Notes under the pieces: model-generated | Told to the model about the DNA's origin: nothing | The model's database searches: none | What the model saw: the letters and a program-made list of their open reading frames with translations, nothing else | Part shown: positions 7,608 to 15,377 of the stretch, in pieces | How positions within the stretch are numbered: position 1 is the stretch's first letter | Layout: the number at the start of each line of letters is the position of its first letter | Assembly: GCA_009885085.1 (NCBI GenBank) | Contig: VFLK01000050.1 | Location: 1-36,017, forward strand | Source: Minisyncoccota bacterium | GTDB taxonomy: Bacteria > Patescibacteriota > Microgenomatia > UBA1400 > PJMF01 | Length of the DNA: 36,017 bases | Direction of reading: 5' to 3' | Position numbers and translations under genes: made by a program

Positions 7608-7638
7608 TTCGCTAGACAATATAATTCTGCTAAAGAAC

Positions 7639-8538
7639 ATGATTAATAATATAAATAACAAGACATTTTTTTCTTCTGGAAAAGTCATTTTGAGTGGCGA
7701 GCACAGTGTTGTTTATGGAGAACCTGCTTTAATATCAGCAATTAATTTGGGAATAGAAGCTTGTTTGGAAGAGAGAACTTCCATCAAGGTTCCCGGAAGT
7801 TCAAAGGGTAAATATCTGAAACATATTTTTAATATTTTCAAAGAGAAATATGTAGATAAAAATTTAAACACAGATAATTTAGAAATAAAAGTTGTCTCGA
7901 ATTTACCAAGAAAGTCTGGATTAGGATCATCTGCAGCGTATGCTCATGCTGTTTTTTTATGTCTCTTGAATCACTTTGATTTTCAACTATCTAATGAGGA
8001 AATATTTAATTTAGTTCAACAGGCTGAAAAATTTATTCATGGTAATTCAAGTGGAGTTGATCCTTCGGCAGTGGTATTTGGCGGAGTTCAGGAATTTAAA
8101 AAAGGCAGCAGGAAAATGCTAAAAAGTTTTTCTAAGATAGATTTTATCTTAATTAATTCTGGAAAACCTGAAGAAAACACAGGTGAAATGATCAGTCTTG
8201 TAAAAATGAGAGTTGAATCGAGCGAGTCTTTTTCGAAAATTATAAAAGAAATTGGTAAAGTTACTTTAAAAATGGTAGCGAGTATTGAAAGTAATAATTT
8301 TGATCCAAAACTAATTACACAGAATGAAAGATTGTTGGAGAAAATTGGGGTAGTTGGAAAAAAAGCAAAAAAAATAATTAAAGAGATTGAAAATTTGGGA
8401 GGATTTGCAAAAATTACTGGAGCCGGTGGAGTCAAAGAAGGCTCTGGTTGGATCCTAGCTTATCATCCAAATGCAGATGAGTTAGATGAATTTTTGAGGA
8501 AAAATACTATAGAAAGCTACAAAATTGAGGTAAAATAG
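7639..8538 (+). CDS. mvk: Mevalonate kinase (GHMP kinase family)
   Basis: A 299-aa GHMP kinase that phosphorylates mevalonate at the 5-OH. Motif 1 is GKVILSGEHSVVYGEPAL, the ATP loop is SGLGSSAAYAHA (G94-A99), and the catalytic Asp (D141) is in HGNSSGVDPS, the mevalonate-kinase form of that motif. Motif 3 is KITGAGGVKEGSG near residue 258. Length is typical of bacterial and archaeal MVK. It lies 31 nt after the DUF35 gene. A TATAAT (7620-7625) sits in this gap, but without a good -35, so an internal promoter is only possible. Catalyses the first of three steps from mevalonate to IPP encoded in order here. Confidence 0.92.
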   Translation: MINNINNKTFFSSGKVILSGEHSVVYGEPALISAINLGIEACLEERTSIKVPGSSKGKYLKHIFNIFKEKYVDKNLNTDNLEIKVVSNLPRKSGLGSSAAYAHAVFLCLLNHFDFQLSNEEIFNLVQQAEKFIHGNSSGVDPSAVVFGGVQEFKKGSRKMLKSFSKIDFILINSGKPEENTGEMISLVKMRVESSESFSKIIKEIGKVTLKMVASIESNNFDPKLITQNERLLEKIGVVGKKAKKIIKEIENLGGFAKITGAGGVKEGSGWILAYHPNADELDEFLRKNTIESYKIEVK

Positions 8539-8562
8539 ATCTTCTGTGTAGAAAGTTAGTTT

Positions 8563-9567
8563 ATGACAATTAATCCAAAACAAGTTACAGCGTCAGCTCC
8601 AGGAAAATTAATGTTATCTGTTGGGTATGCAGTTGTCCATGGCAGACCAACTATTGTCACTGCTGTTGACCAACGTCTTTACGCTACAGTAATAAAAAAT
8701 GGAATTGGTGTTTTCCATCTTGATGCGCCAGATTTAGGATTATCGGCATATACCAAAACTATCGCTGATTTAGGAACCAAAGAATTGCCAAAAGCAGTTA
8801 GATTTATCGAGATTCTTTATAAAAATTTTTTAGAAGAACATCCTCAAAAAGAGGGAATTATTGTTACAACTAAGAGTGATTTTTCCAGTTTTTATGGCTT
8901 TGGATCTAGCAGTGCAGTTACGGTAGCTTTCGCTAAGGCTTTGACAAAATTATACGACATACAACTCACAAATTCCGAGCTTTTCGATCTCTGCTACAAA
9001 GCAGTTTTAGATGTTCAGGGAGTTGGCTCAGGTTTTGATTTGGCAGCTGCCATCTGGGGAGGAACTCTTTATTTTGTTTCTCCAGCAAAAGTTGTTAAAC
9101 CTATCAATGTCAAAAAACTTCCAATTATAATTGCTTACTCTGGAGCAAAAGCTGATACACCAACGTTGATTAGACTTGTAGATAATATGTTGGAGGAAAA
9201 TCCTGAAGTTATCAATAAGATTTTTGATGGCATCGGTAAGATAGCCGATGATTTTGCTGATATTTTTGAACAAGGAGAAAAAAGAACAGAAAATGATTGG
9301 CAAAAAGTGGGAGATCTTTTTGATAAATCCCAGCAATTTGCTAAAAATTTAAAAGTTAGCAACAATAAAATCGAAAAATTGGTTGCAGCAGCGAAAAATG
9401 CCGGCGCATATGGAGCCACTGCTTCTGGAGCTGCTGGAGGAGATTGCGTATTAGCAATTGTTGATGAAAGCAAACGTAGTACTGTTGAGCAAGCAATGAT
9501 TGGGGCGGGCGGTAAAATTATTAATGTTGGATTGAATTCTCAAGGAGTGAGAATTGAAGAAAATTAA
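8563..9567 (+). CDS. Phosphomevalonate kinase-like GHMP kinase
   Basis: A 334-aa GHMP kinase following mvk by 24 nt. It opens with ASAPGKLMLSVGYAVVHGRP, has the ATP loop FGSSSAVTVAF (G114-A118), and the substrate motif VQGVGSGFDLAAAIWGGTLY (Q152-D159 and on), which is characteristic of ERG8-type phosphomevalonate kinases. The C-terminal GHMP glycine motif is ATASGAAGGDC. Expected reaction: mevalonate 5-phosphate to 5-diphosphate. Its presence between mevalonate kinase and decarboxylase means the pathway is the classical diphosphomevalonate route, not the archaeal isopentenyl-phosphate-kinase route. It is somewhat shorter than eukaryotic PMK. Confidence in substrate comes from motif plus operon position. 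Confidence 0.85.
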   Translation: MTINPKQVTASAPGKLMLSVGYAVVHGRPTIVTAVDQRLYATVIKNGIGVFHLDAPDLGLSAYTKTIADLGTKELPKAVRFIEILYKNFLEEHPQKEGIIVTTKSDFSSFYGFGSSSAVTVAFAKALTKLYDIQLTNSELFDLCYKAVLDVQGVGSGFDLAAAIWGGTLYFVSPAKVVKPINVKKLPIIIAYSGAKADTPTLIRLVDNMLEENPEVINKIFDGIGKIADDFADIFEQGEKRTENDWQKVGDLFDKSQQFAKNLKVSNNKIEKLVAAAKNAGAYGATASGAAGGDCVLAIVDESKRSTVEQAMIGAGGKIINVGLNSQGVRIEEN

Positions 9568-9605
9568 CTAAAGTAAACTTAGGATCAATTTAAGGGAAAA
9601 TTTTT

Positions 9606-10622
9606 ATGATCAATACAGGAAAATCAACAGTCAAGGCTTCTAGCGACATTGCTTTAGTAAAATACTGGGGCAAAAAAGATGAAGTTTTAAGATTGCCAGA
9701 AAATGGAAGCGTTTCAATTAAACTTGATGGACTTGATTCAATCACAACAGTAGAATTTGATAAAAAATATTCTTCAGATGAATTTATTATTGAAGGAGAA
9801 AAAATTGATGCAACCTCCGCCGAAGCAAAAAGAGTTGTTCAGCATTTAAATAGAATTAGAAAAATAGCAAAAGAAAAAGGTTTAGAAGAGGCTGATTATT
9901 TTGCCAAAGTAGTTTCTGAAAATTCATTTCCAAGAGCCACTGGGCTTTCTAGTTCTGGCTCTGGAATGGCAGCACTAACTTTTGCAGCAGCTAAATCAAT
10001 TGGATTAAATTTAAACGAAAAAGAGTTGAGTATTCTAAGTCGTCAGGCTTCTGGAACAGCATGTAGATGTGCTCTTGGTGGTTTTGTGGAGTGGTTGGAT
10101 GGTAGTACTTCTCAAACATCATACTCAGAAACAATTTTTGACAAAAAATATTGGGATATTAGAGATGTAGTCGCAGTTGTTGATTTTGATAAAAAGAAAA
10201 TTTCTTCCACTGAGGGACATGAGTTGGCAAGTTCAAGTCCATTTTTTAAGGAAAGACAAAAAAATATCAAGCAAAAAATTAGTAATGTTAAAAAGTACAT
10301 TAAAAATAAAGATTTCTCTGCATTGGGTAATTTAGTTGAGGAAGAATGTTTAGAATTTCACAGTATTTTGTTGACTAGTAAACCACCAATGGTTTTATGG
10401 TATCCAGGGACTTTGCAAATTATTCATGAAGTTCAAAAGATGAGAACTGAAGGGATTGAGTGCTATTTTACGATAAACACTGGATTTAATGTTCATGTTT
10501 TGACACTTCCAGAATTTGAAGAAAAAGTTCAGAAAAGATTGAATGATTTAGATTTAGTTAAAAAAACATTAACTGCAAAGGTTGGAGGTAAGCCAGAATA
10601 TATAAATGAACACTTATTTTAA
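9606..10622 (+). CDS. mvaD: Diphosphomevalonate decarboxylase family protein with Asn at the usual catalytic Asp
   Basis: A 338-aa GHMP-fold protein of the decarboxylase family, which makes IPP from mevalonate 5-diphosphate. Visible motifs: SSDIALVKYWGKKDEVLRLP (family signature with Lys19), the ATP/phosphate loop TGLSSSGSGMAAL, and RQASGTACRCALGGFVEW carrying the substrate-binding Arg. The C-terminal motif, normally DAGPN, reads TINTGFNVHVL, so the position of the catalytic Asp (Asp302 in the yeast enzyme) is Asn291. I confirmed this from the codon AAC at 10476-10478. The gene follows the PMK-like gene by 38 nt, with AAGGGA upstream as a weak ribosome site, and overlaps the next Nudix gene by 17 nt. 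Family and context are solid; true decarboxylase activity should not be assumed. Confidence 0.85.
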   Translation: MINTGKSTVKASSDIALVKYWGKKDEVLRLPENGSVSIKLDGLDSITTVEFDKKYSSDEFIIEGEKIDATSAEAKRVVQHLNRIRKIAKEKGLEEADYFAKVVSENSFPRATGLSSSGSGMAALTFAAAKSIGLNLNEKELSILSRQASGTACRCALGGFVEWLDGSTSQTSYSETIFDKKYWDIRDVVAVVDFDKKKISSTEGHELASSSPFFKERQKNIKQKISNVKKYIKNKDFSALGNLVEEECLEFHSILLTSKPPMVLWYPGTLQIIHEVQKMRTEGIECYFTINTGFNVHVLTLPEFEEKVQKRLNDLDLVKKTLTAKVGGKPEYINEHLF

Positions 10623-11151
10623 TAACAAAGCCAACGCTCCATTAGAAATTTTGGATTTAGTCAACCAAAATGATGAGATTATCGGTGAAGTTGTAAGAGA
10701 GGATGCAAATTCCAATCCTAAGTTGTTCCATAGAGAGGTAGCAATAGTTTTGGTTGATAATCAGAGTAGAATTTTGCTTCAAAAAAGAAGTAAATATAAA
10801 ACTATTAATCCAGGAATGTGGTCTATTACAGCAGGGCATGTTATTAAAGGCAAAGATCTATTAGTTACTGCTCATCAAGAATTACGCGAAGAGCTAGGAA
10901 TTGACACAGAGCTAATTTTTATCAGAAAAGTCCTGCAAAAATATGCATGGGAATCTCATTTCATGAATTATTTTTTGGGAAAGTATAATAATGAAGAAAT
11001 AAAAATAGAAGAAACTGAGGTAGAAGAAATTAGATTTTTTTCTAAAAAGGAGTTAGATAAATTTATTAGTGAAGGCGGCAATGTTAACCTAAAACATATG
11101 AAAATATTTAATGATTATTGGGAAGGAAAATTTAAAGGAATTAAATTATGA
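10606..11151 (+). CDS. Nudix protein, IPP-isomerase-like subgroup
   Basis: A 181-aa Nudix-fold protein starting inside the 3' end of mvaD (17-nt overlap) and overlapping uppS by 4 nt. The N-terminal part EILDLVNQNDEIIGEVVRED and LFHREVAIVLVD resembles Idi and YfcD-like Nudix proteins. The Nudix box spans residues 77-99 (GHVIKGKDLLVTAHQELREE). It keeps the metal-binding EExGU core (E92, E95, E96) but has Lys at the first Glu position (K83) and Gln for the usual Arg (Q91). It lacks the Cys and PW motifs of true Idi. It may be a second isomerase-like enzyme, or a diphosphate hydrolase acting on prenyl diphosphates or nucleotides. The position suggests a link to isoprenoids. Confidence 0.75.
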   Translation: MNTYFNNKANAPLEILDLVNQNDEIIGEVVREDANSNPKLFHREVAIVLVDNQSRILLQKRSKYKTINPGMWSITAGHVIKGKDLLVTAHQELREELGIDTELIFIRKVLQKYAWESHFMNYFLGKYNNEEIKIEETEVEEIRFFSKKELDKFISEGGNVNLKHMKIFNDYWEGKFKGIKL

Positions 11152-11876
11152 AAAAAAATAATCCACCAAAGCATGTCGCCATTATTTGTGATGGCAATAG
11201 AACTTGGTCTAGAAAAAGAGGCCTAAAGGTTTTCATGGGTCATGAAAAAGCAGTCAACGAAGTGTTTGAAACTTTAATAGATCACAGTATTGAGATAGGT
11301 TTAGAATACTTAACATTTTGGATATTTAGTACAGAAAACTGGAAAAGAGAAAAGATCGAAGTTGATTTTTTAATGAATTTATTTAGAAAAATTTTTGACG
11401 AAAGACTTGATGAGTGGAGCAAAAAGGGAGTTAGAATTAAAATGATTGGTGACGTTAATCGTTTTGATAAAGATATTCAAGAAAGAATAGTAAAAGGTGT
11501 CGAAAAAACCAAAAATAATGTTTTAAAAAGCAATGGTAAACAATTTACAGTTACTTTGGCAATGAATTATGGTGGCCGCGATGAGTTAAAGAGAACTATG
11601 CAAAAGCTTGCTAAAAAAGTTGCAGATGGAAAATTAAAGCCAGAAGATATTGATGAAAAATTAATTGCCGAAAATTTGGACACAAATTATATGCCGGATC
11701 CTGAAGTGATTGTTAGAACAGGTGAGGATAATACAAGATTGTCGGGGTTTATGTCTTGGCAGCAACAATATTCTGAGATTATCTTTCCCAAGTTTAATTT
11801 TCCAGATTTCACAGCAAAAAAATTAGACGAAATTTTGGAAGAATTTTATTTGAGAAATCGACGCTTTGGAGGTTAA
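11148..11876 (+). CDS. uppS: Cis-prenyl transferase, undecaprenyl diphosphate synthase family
   Basis: A 242-aa enzyme that extends an allylic diphosphate with IPP in cis to make the polyprenyl carrier for wall and glycan synthesis. Family motifs: VAIICDGNRTWSRKRG with the catalytic Asp15, GHEKAVNEVF, FSTENWKRE, MNYGGRDEL, VRTGEDNTRLSGFMSWQ, and YSEIIFPKF near the end. In E. coli UppS the first motif is DGNGRW; here it is DGNRTW, with Gly to Arg (as in many archaeal and eukaryotic enzymes) and Arg to Thr. It is the last gene of the mevalonate cluster, translationally coupled to the Nudix gene (ATGA). The allylic primer would need a trans-prenyl synthase encoded elsewhere. Confidence 0.93.
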   Translation: MKKNNPPKHVAIICDGNRTWSRKRGLKVFMGHEKAVNEVFETLIDHSIEIGLEYLTFWIFSTENWKREKIEVDFLMNLFRKIFDERLDEWSKKGVRIKMIGDVNRFDKDIQERIVKGVEKTKNNVLKSNGKQFTVTLAMNYGGRDELKRTMQKLAKKVADGKLKPEDIDEKLIAENLDTNYMPDPEVIVRTGEDNTRLSGFMSWQQQYSEIIFPKFNFPDFTAKKLDEILEEFYLRNRRFGG

Positions 11877-11906
11877 TAAACTATTATTAGGTGCGATAAA
11901 TAAATT

Positions 11907-12311
11907 TTAAAGGATTTTAATTCTAAAAATTAATTCAACAAGTTGTGCCATCCAGTAAGTTGCAAAAAGAAGAATAAAGCCAATAATTGCCGCTGTTACT
12001 CTGTTTTTGCCGGCTTCCATACCTTTTTGATCGGCAGAATTGATAAGAATTTCAAATCCACCCCAACTAATTAGTAGAAATAATACTAGTCCTGCTAATG
12101 GAAACAAAAAATTTAATAATCTTGAGACAACACCACCAGGACTTGCTAGTTGACCAGCAACTGGAGAACCCGCAATTATTAAAGGATTCAAGTCATTGAA
12201 TGCATCTGGGGTTAACTCGGTCAAGGGAGCAGCTTTTATTGTTGTCGTCACTAGAAAAGCAACAACAAGGACAATCAAGAAAGAGAGAACTTTGGAGAGG
12301 TGTTTTTTCAT
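11907..12311 (-). CDS. Small VirB2/T4SS-pilin-like membrane protein with signal peptide
   Basis: A 134-aa protein with a signal-like N-terminus (MKKHLSKVLSFLIVLVVAFL, cleavage near KAA-PL) and a small extracellular part. Two TM helices follow (about 67-88 and 105-130), joined by INSADQKGMEAGKNRVTAAI. The second helix reads GFILLFATYWMAQLVEL, closely like the pilin-like protein at 1550-1918. It is 5 nt after the stop of the large ectodomain gene, so they form a two-gene minus-strand unit convergent with uppS (30 nt between stops, no clear terminator hairpin). Probably a pilin-like subunit paired with the larger protein; that pairing is inferred from adjacency. Confidence 0.68.
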   Translation of the reverse strand: MKKHLSKVLSFLIVLVVAFLVTTTIKAAPLTELTPDAFNDLNPLIIAGSPVAGQLASPGGVVSRLLNFLFPLAGLVLFLLISWGGFEILINSADQKGMEAGKNRVTAAIIGFILLFATYWMAQLVELIFRIKIL

Positions 12312-12316
12312 TTTTT

Positions 12317-13465
12317 TTATCCTCCAAATCCAGGAATTTTCAATATTGACCAGCCAACAAATTGAAGTAGTGACACTGAAAATAATACAAATAATAATCC
12401 GATAATAGAAGAGGTCATCATTTCTTTAGCATTTTTTACTCTTTCTGGACTACCTTGAGATGTACTAAATATAAATCCAGCAATTAGGAATGTGATCAAT
12501 GTAAATCCTCCGCCAACTCCTAGGCCAACTGTGATAAGTTTTTTAATAATTACCTGAGGATCTTTTTTAATGCAGCCAATTGCTGTCCAGATTCCTTCTA
12601 GATTATCTTCGCCTCCTAATGTGCAGTCTATACACTTTTGGCGTTGATCTGCATTAGTTTCTGGAATTTGGTCGCATAAAGAAAACACATCTGGACCAGA
12701 ATCGACTACTGGTGACTCCAAGCATTGATCTTCTCCAGTACCCTCGCAACTTCCCATAACTTCAAAATCATAGGTACAAAGTACACCACCGGTAGCTGTT
12801 GTTTGTACTTCGATTTGGTAGTTTTTTGGATCGAGTGGTCCAAAGTTTCCAAGTAAAAATCCGTTTGGTGAGGCTCCCGATTTAACTGAACCAATACCTC
12901 CTGGTACTAGATCTTGCCAAACTGTTTCTGTATAAGGACTACCATCACCTTTGTAAACTGAAGAGGTAATAATAATATCGTGAGTTGAATCGAGACAGCC
13001 GCCCTCTGGGCTATAAAAACACACTCCCGCAGCAGTAGAATCATCTCTTCCAATTTGTCCTGCGTAAACATAACCACAACTAGGTCCACTTACTTCATAG
13101 GTATCTAGTTCACAAAAACCAGATATACCAGGTCCAGCTACTCTAATTACCCAACTTCCTGCTTGAAAAAGGTTTTGATTGCTAGATGTGAAATTGACGA
13201 CACCTCCACTTCCTGTTCCATTTATGAGTTCAATAGCAATTCCTGCAGAGTCTAATTCTCCTCTAAAATGAAATTGAAAGGCTCCATCAGTAACATTAGT
13301 TAATTTAAGTGAAATGTTATTAGTTGCGACTCCTTCATTAAAGGGGCCTCCAGCACCTTGAACTAAATTAAAACCTGTGCAGGCAGCTGCATAAACCTTA
13401 TTTGTCTGCGGAGACATCAAAAAACTGAGAGCAAAAACAACCAAAATCCCAAGTATTTTTTTCAT
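12317..13465 (-). CDS. Large extracellular domain fused to a C-terminal pilin-like two-TM module
   Basis: I start at ATG 13465 (MKKILGILVVFALSFL) because it begins a classic signal peptide ending near YAA-AC; a TTG start 27 nt upstream is less likely. The 382-aa product has a Gly/Ser/Thr-rich ectodomain (about 30-300) with about 14 cysteines, including a CDQIPE...CIDCTLGG cluster at about 265-285. The C-terminal 80 residues have two TM helices around STSQGSPERVKNAKEMMTSS, the same TM-loop-TM pattern as the small pilin-like proteins. It is therefore a pilin-like anchor carrying a big surface domain, possibly an adhesin or tip subunit. No known family is recognisable for the ectodomain. Confidence 0.62.
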   Translation of the reverse strand: MKKILGILVVFALSFLMSPQTNKVYAAACTGFNLVQGAGGPFNEGVATNNISLKLTNVTDGAFQFHFRGELDSAGIAIELINGTGSGGVVNFTSSNQNLFQAGSWVIRVAGPGISGFCELDTYEVSGPSCGYVYAGQIGRDDSTAAGVCFYSPEGGCLDSTHDIIITSSVYKGDGSPYTETVWQDLVPGGIGSVKSGASPNGFLLGNFGPLDPKNYQIEVQTTATGGVLCTYDFEVMGSCEGTGEDQCLESPVVDSGPDVFSLCDQIPETNADQRQKCIDCTLGGEDNLEGIWTAIGCIKKDPQVIIKKLITVGLGVGGGFTLITFLIAGFIFSTSQGSPERVKNAKEMMTSSIIGLLFVLFSVSLLQFVGWSILKIPGFGG

Positions 13466-13618
13466 GATCAGGTATATATTTTTTTTGTACAAAACTTAAG
13501 CTTTATTGTACTGTAACCTGAGCCGAGTTGCCAGCACTTATTTATTATTCATCTTGACCCACTATAAAACTCTTCGAGAGTCAGCTACAATTGATCAAAA
13601 TGATTCAAGTTTGATGTT
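13466..13618 (+). other. Divergent intergenic region with candidate -10 boxes
   Basis: This 153-bp spacer separates the minus-strand pilin-like unit from the plus-strand SpoIID-like gene. On the minus strand TACAAT is at 13510-13505; on the plus strand TACAAT is at 13586-13591. Neither has a convincing -35 at 16-18 bp. A short palindrome, ACTCTTCGAGAGT (13570-13582), precedes the plus-strand -10. Nothing else is evident. Confidence 0.25.
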
Positions 13619-15376
13619 ATGAATAATCTAAAATTAATTACTCAAATTTTTATACTTCTAATTTTTGTTGTGGTTTTTAGTAATAGAACAGAGATATTTA
13701 AAACTATTTCGGAAACAGCATTTTTTCAAGTTTATGCTGATGAGGTAGATGATCTACAAAAACAAATTGACGAGCTAGAACATCTTAAGCAACTTTCTGA
13801 AGATGCTACAAAACCTTTGGAATCTGAAGTTGGCTCACTGGAAAAAAGAATTAATAATGCAAGATACTCTATTGAAGTTGCAAAAAAAGAAGCAAAGGCT
13901 CTTGCTTTAAAAATTGGTGATAGAGAGGTTGATTTGGCGCTTCAATACCAGATTTTTTCCAAAAGAATTGCTCAACAATACAAAAGAATTAGAACTTTTT
14001 CACCTTTGATTGCAGTTTTGGCTAGCGATAACGCTGCTGATTTAACTAAGGACCTTGCTTATAGAGATTCGGTTAAAAACCAAGACAATCAGTTCATTAG
14101 AGCGATAGGCGAGGATATTAGAGGACTTCAGGTGGACAAGAAAAAACTTGAAGCGCTTCAAATTACTTTAACTGCACTTGAAAAACAATTAGATGAGCAA
14201 GCAGCTTTTTTTAAAGTTGAAATTTCCAAGGCTAAGGATTATCAAAAGGATCTAGGTGGCAAAATAGCCGATCTTTCAGCAAGACAGCAAGAAATTATTA
14301 ATGCAAGAAGTGGAAGTTTTACTGTAAGTGGAGACAGTGAACTAGCAGATGACTATTTGGCATCTATTCAAGGTTTTAGAGAGTCAGCTCCTGGAGGATC
14401 ATTCGCAATTTTTTCTTTTGGTGGGTACAGTCATAGAAATGGTATGAGCCAGTATGGCGCTCTTGGAAGAGCCAAAGAAGGTCAAAATTACCAGCAAATC
14501 TTGTCAGCTTATTATCCTGGAACATCAATTAAAACTGATTATCCAGTAATGAGTCAAATCACAGTTGAAGGCTACAGAACAGACTCATTTGAAGATTGGT
14601 ACTTAAAAAGAATTTACGAAGTTCCAGAAAGTTGGCCAATTGAAGTATTAAAAGCACAGGCAATTGCTGCTCGTACCTATGCCATAAAATATACTGACAA
14701 TGGACAAAGATCTATTTGTACAACAGAAAAATGCCAAGTATTCAAAGATTCTCCAAAGGGCGGAGCTTGGGAGCAAGCAGTTAATGAAACAAAAGGTATG
14801 GTTTTAGTTGATGGTGGTGGTAACCCAGTTTCCACTCAGTTTGCATCTACTCACGGAGGTTGGTCAAAAACTGCTGGTTGGGATACAAAAGATGGCTCTG
14901 GAGGTTCGGATTTTCTTGATAAAGCCTATGAAAAAATTGGTGGTTCTCCATGGCTATATAAAGCATGGTGGAGAGCCGGATACAGCAGTAATGGGGCAAC
15001 TTGTGGAAGATCAAATCCATGGTTAAGTCCAGAAGAGATGGCAGATATTGTGAATGCTCACATTGTGCTTAAAAATGGATCTGGAGGAGAAACTGAGAGA
15101 ATCAGTCCAGTTACAACAGAATGCTGGGGAGGGAATCCTTATAGTTTAGGCGAACTAAAAGATGTAGCTAGTAAATATGGGGGAATTTCGTCTGCAAATA
15201 GTGTGGGTGTTTCTCAAGGAAATGGAAGCACATCATCGGTAAATATTAACGGTGTGAATATGAGTGGCAATGAATTTTGCAAAGCTTTCAATTTGAGAGC
15301 TCCAGGAAATATGAGAATTCCTCAATGGTCTGGAAGTAGCTGCGGTGGCGCATTCTTTAATATCGAAAAAAAGTAA
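13619..15376 (+). CDS. SpoIID/LytB-domain cell-wall protein with N-terminal coiled coil
   Basis: A 585-aa exported protein. A signal-like hydrophobic segment (7-21, possible cleavage near VYA-DE at 40) is followed by long heptad-rich coiled coils (about 43-112 and 150-235), as in PcsB/EnvC-type proteins. Then comes a SpoIID domain: GYSHRNGMSQYGALGRA, YYPGTSI, and EVPESWPIEVLKAQAIAART, with Glu334 at the position of the SpoIID catalytic Glu, then VSTQFASTHGGWS. SpoIID proteins are lytic transglycosylases acting on peptidoglycan. The C-terminal part is Gly/Ser-rich with four Cys. The pairing of coiled coil with hydrolase suggests a division or wall-remodelling role. recF starts 1 nt after its stop. 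Confidence 0.85.
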   Translation: MNNLKLITQIFILLIFVVVFSNRTEIFKTISETAFFQVYADEVDDLQKQIDELEHLKQLSEDATKPLESEVGSLEKRINNARYSIEVAKKEAKALALKIGDREVDLALQYQIFSKRIAQQYKRIRTFSPLIAVLASDNAADLTKDLAYRDSVKNQDNQFIRAIGEDIRGLQVDKKKLEALQITLTALEKQLDEQAAFFKVEISKAKDYQKDLGGKIADLSARQQEIINARSGSFTVSGDSELADDYLASIQGFRESAPGGSFAIFSFGGYSHRNGMSQYGALGRAKEGQNYQQILSAYYPGTSIKTDYPVMSQITVEGYRTDSFEDWYLKRIYEVPESWPIEVLKAQAIAARTYAIKYTDNGQRSICTTEKCQVFKDSPKGGAWEQAVNETKGMVLVDGGGNPVSTQFASTHGGWSKTAGWDTKDGSGGSDFLDKAYEKIGGSPWLYKAWWRAGYSSNGATCGRSNPWLSPEEMADIVNAHIVLKNGSGGETERISPVTTECWGGNPYSLGELKDVASKYGGISSANSVGVSQGNGSTSSVNINGVNMSGNEFCKAFNLRAPGNMRIPQWSGSSCGGAFFNIEKK

Positions 15377-15377
15377 T

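Noticed and set aside
11877-11906. Terminator between uppS and the convergent pilin-like gene
   Set aside because: No inverted repeat with a GC core or T-run is visible in these 30 nt.
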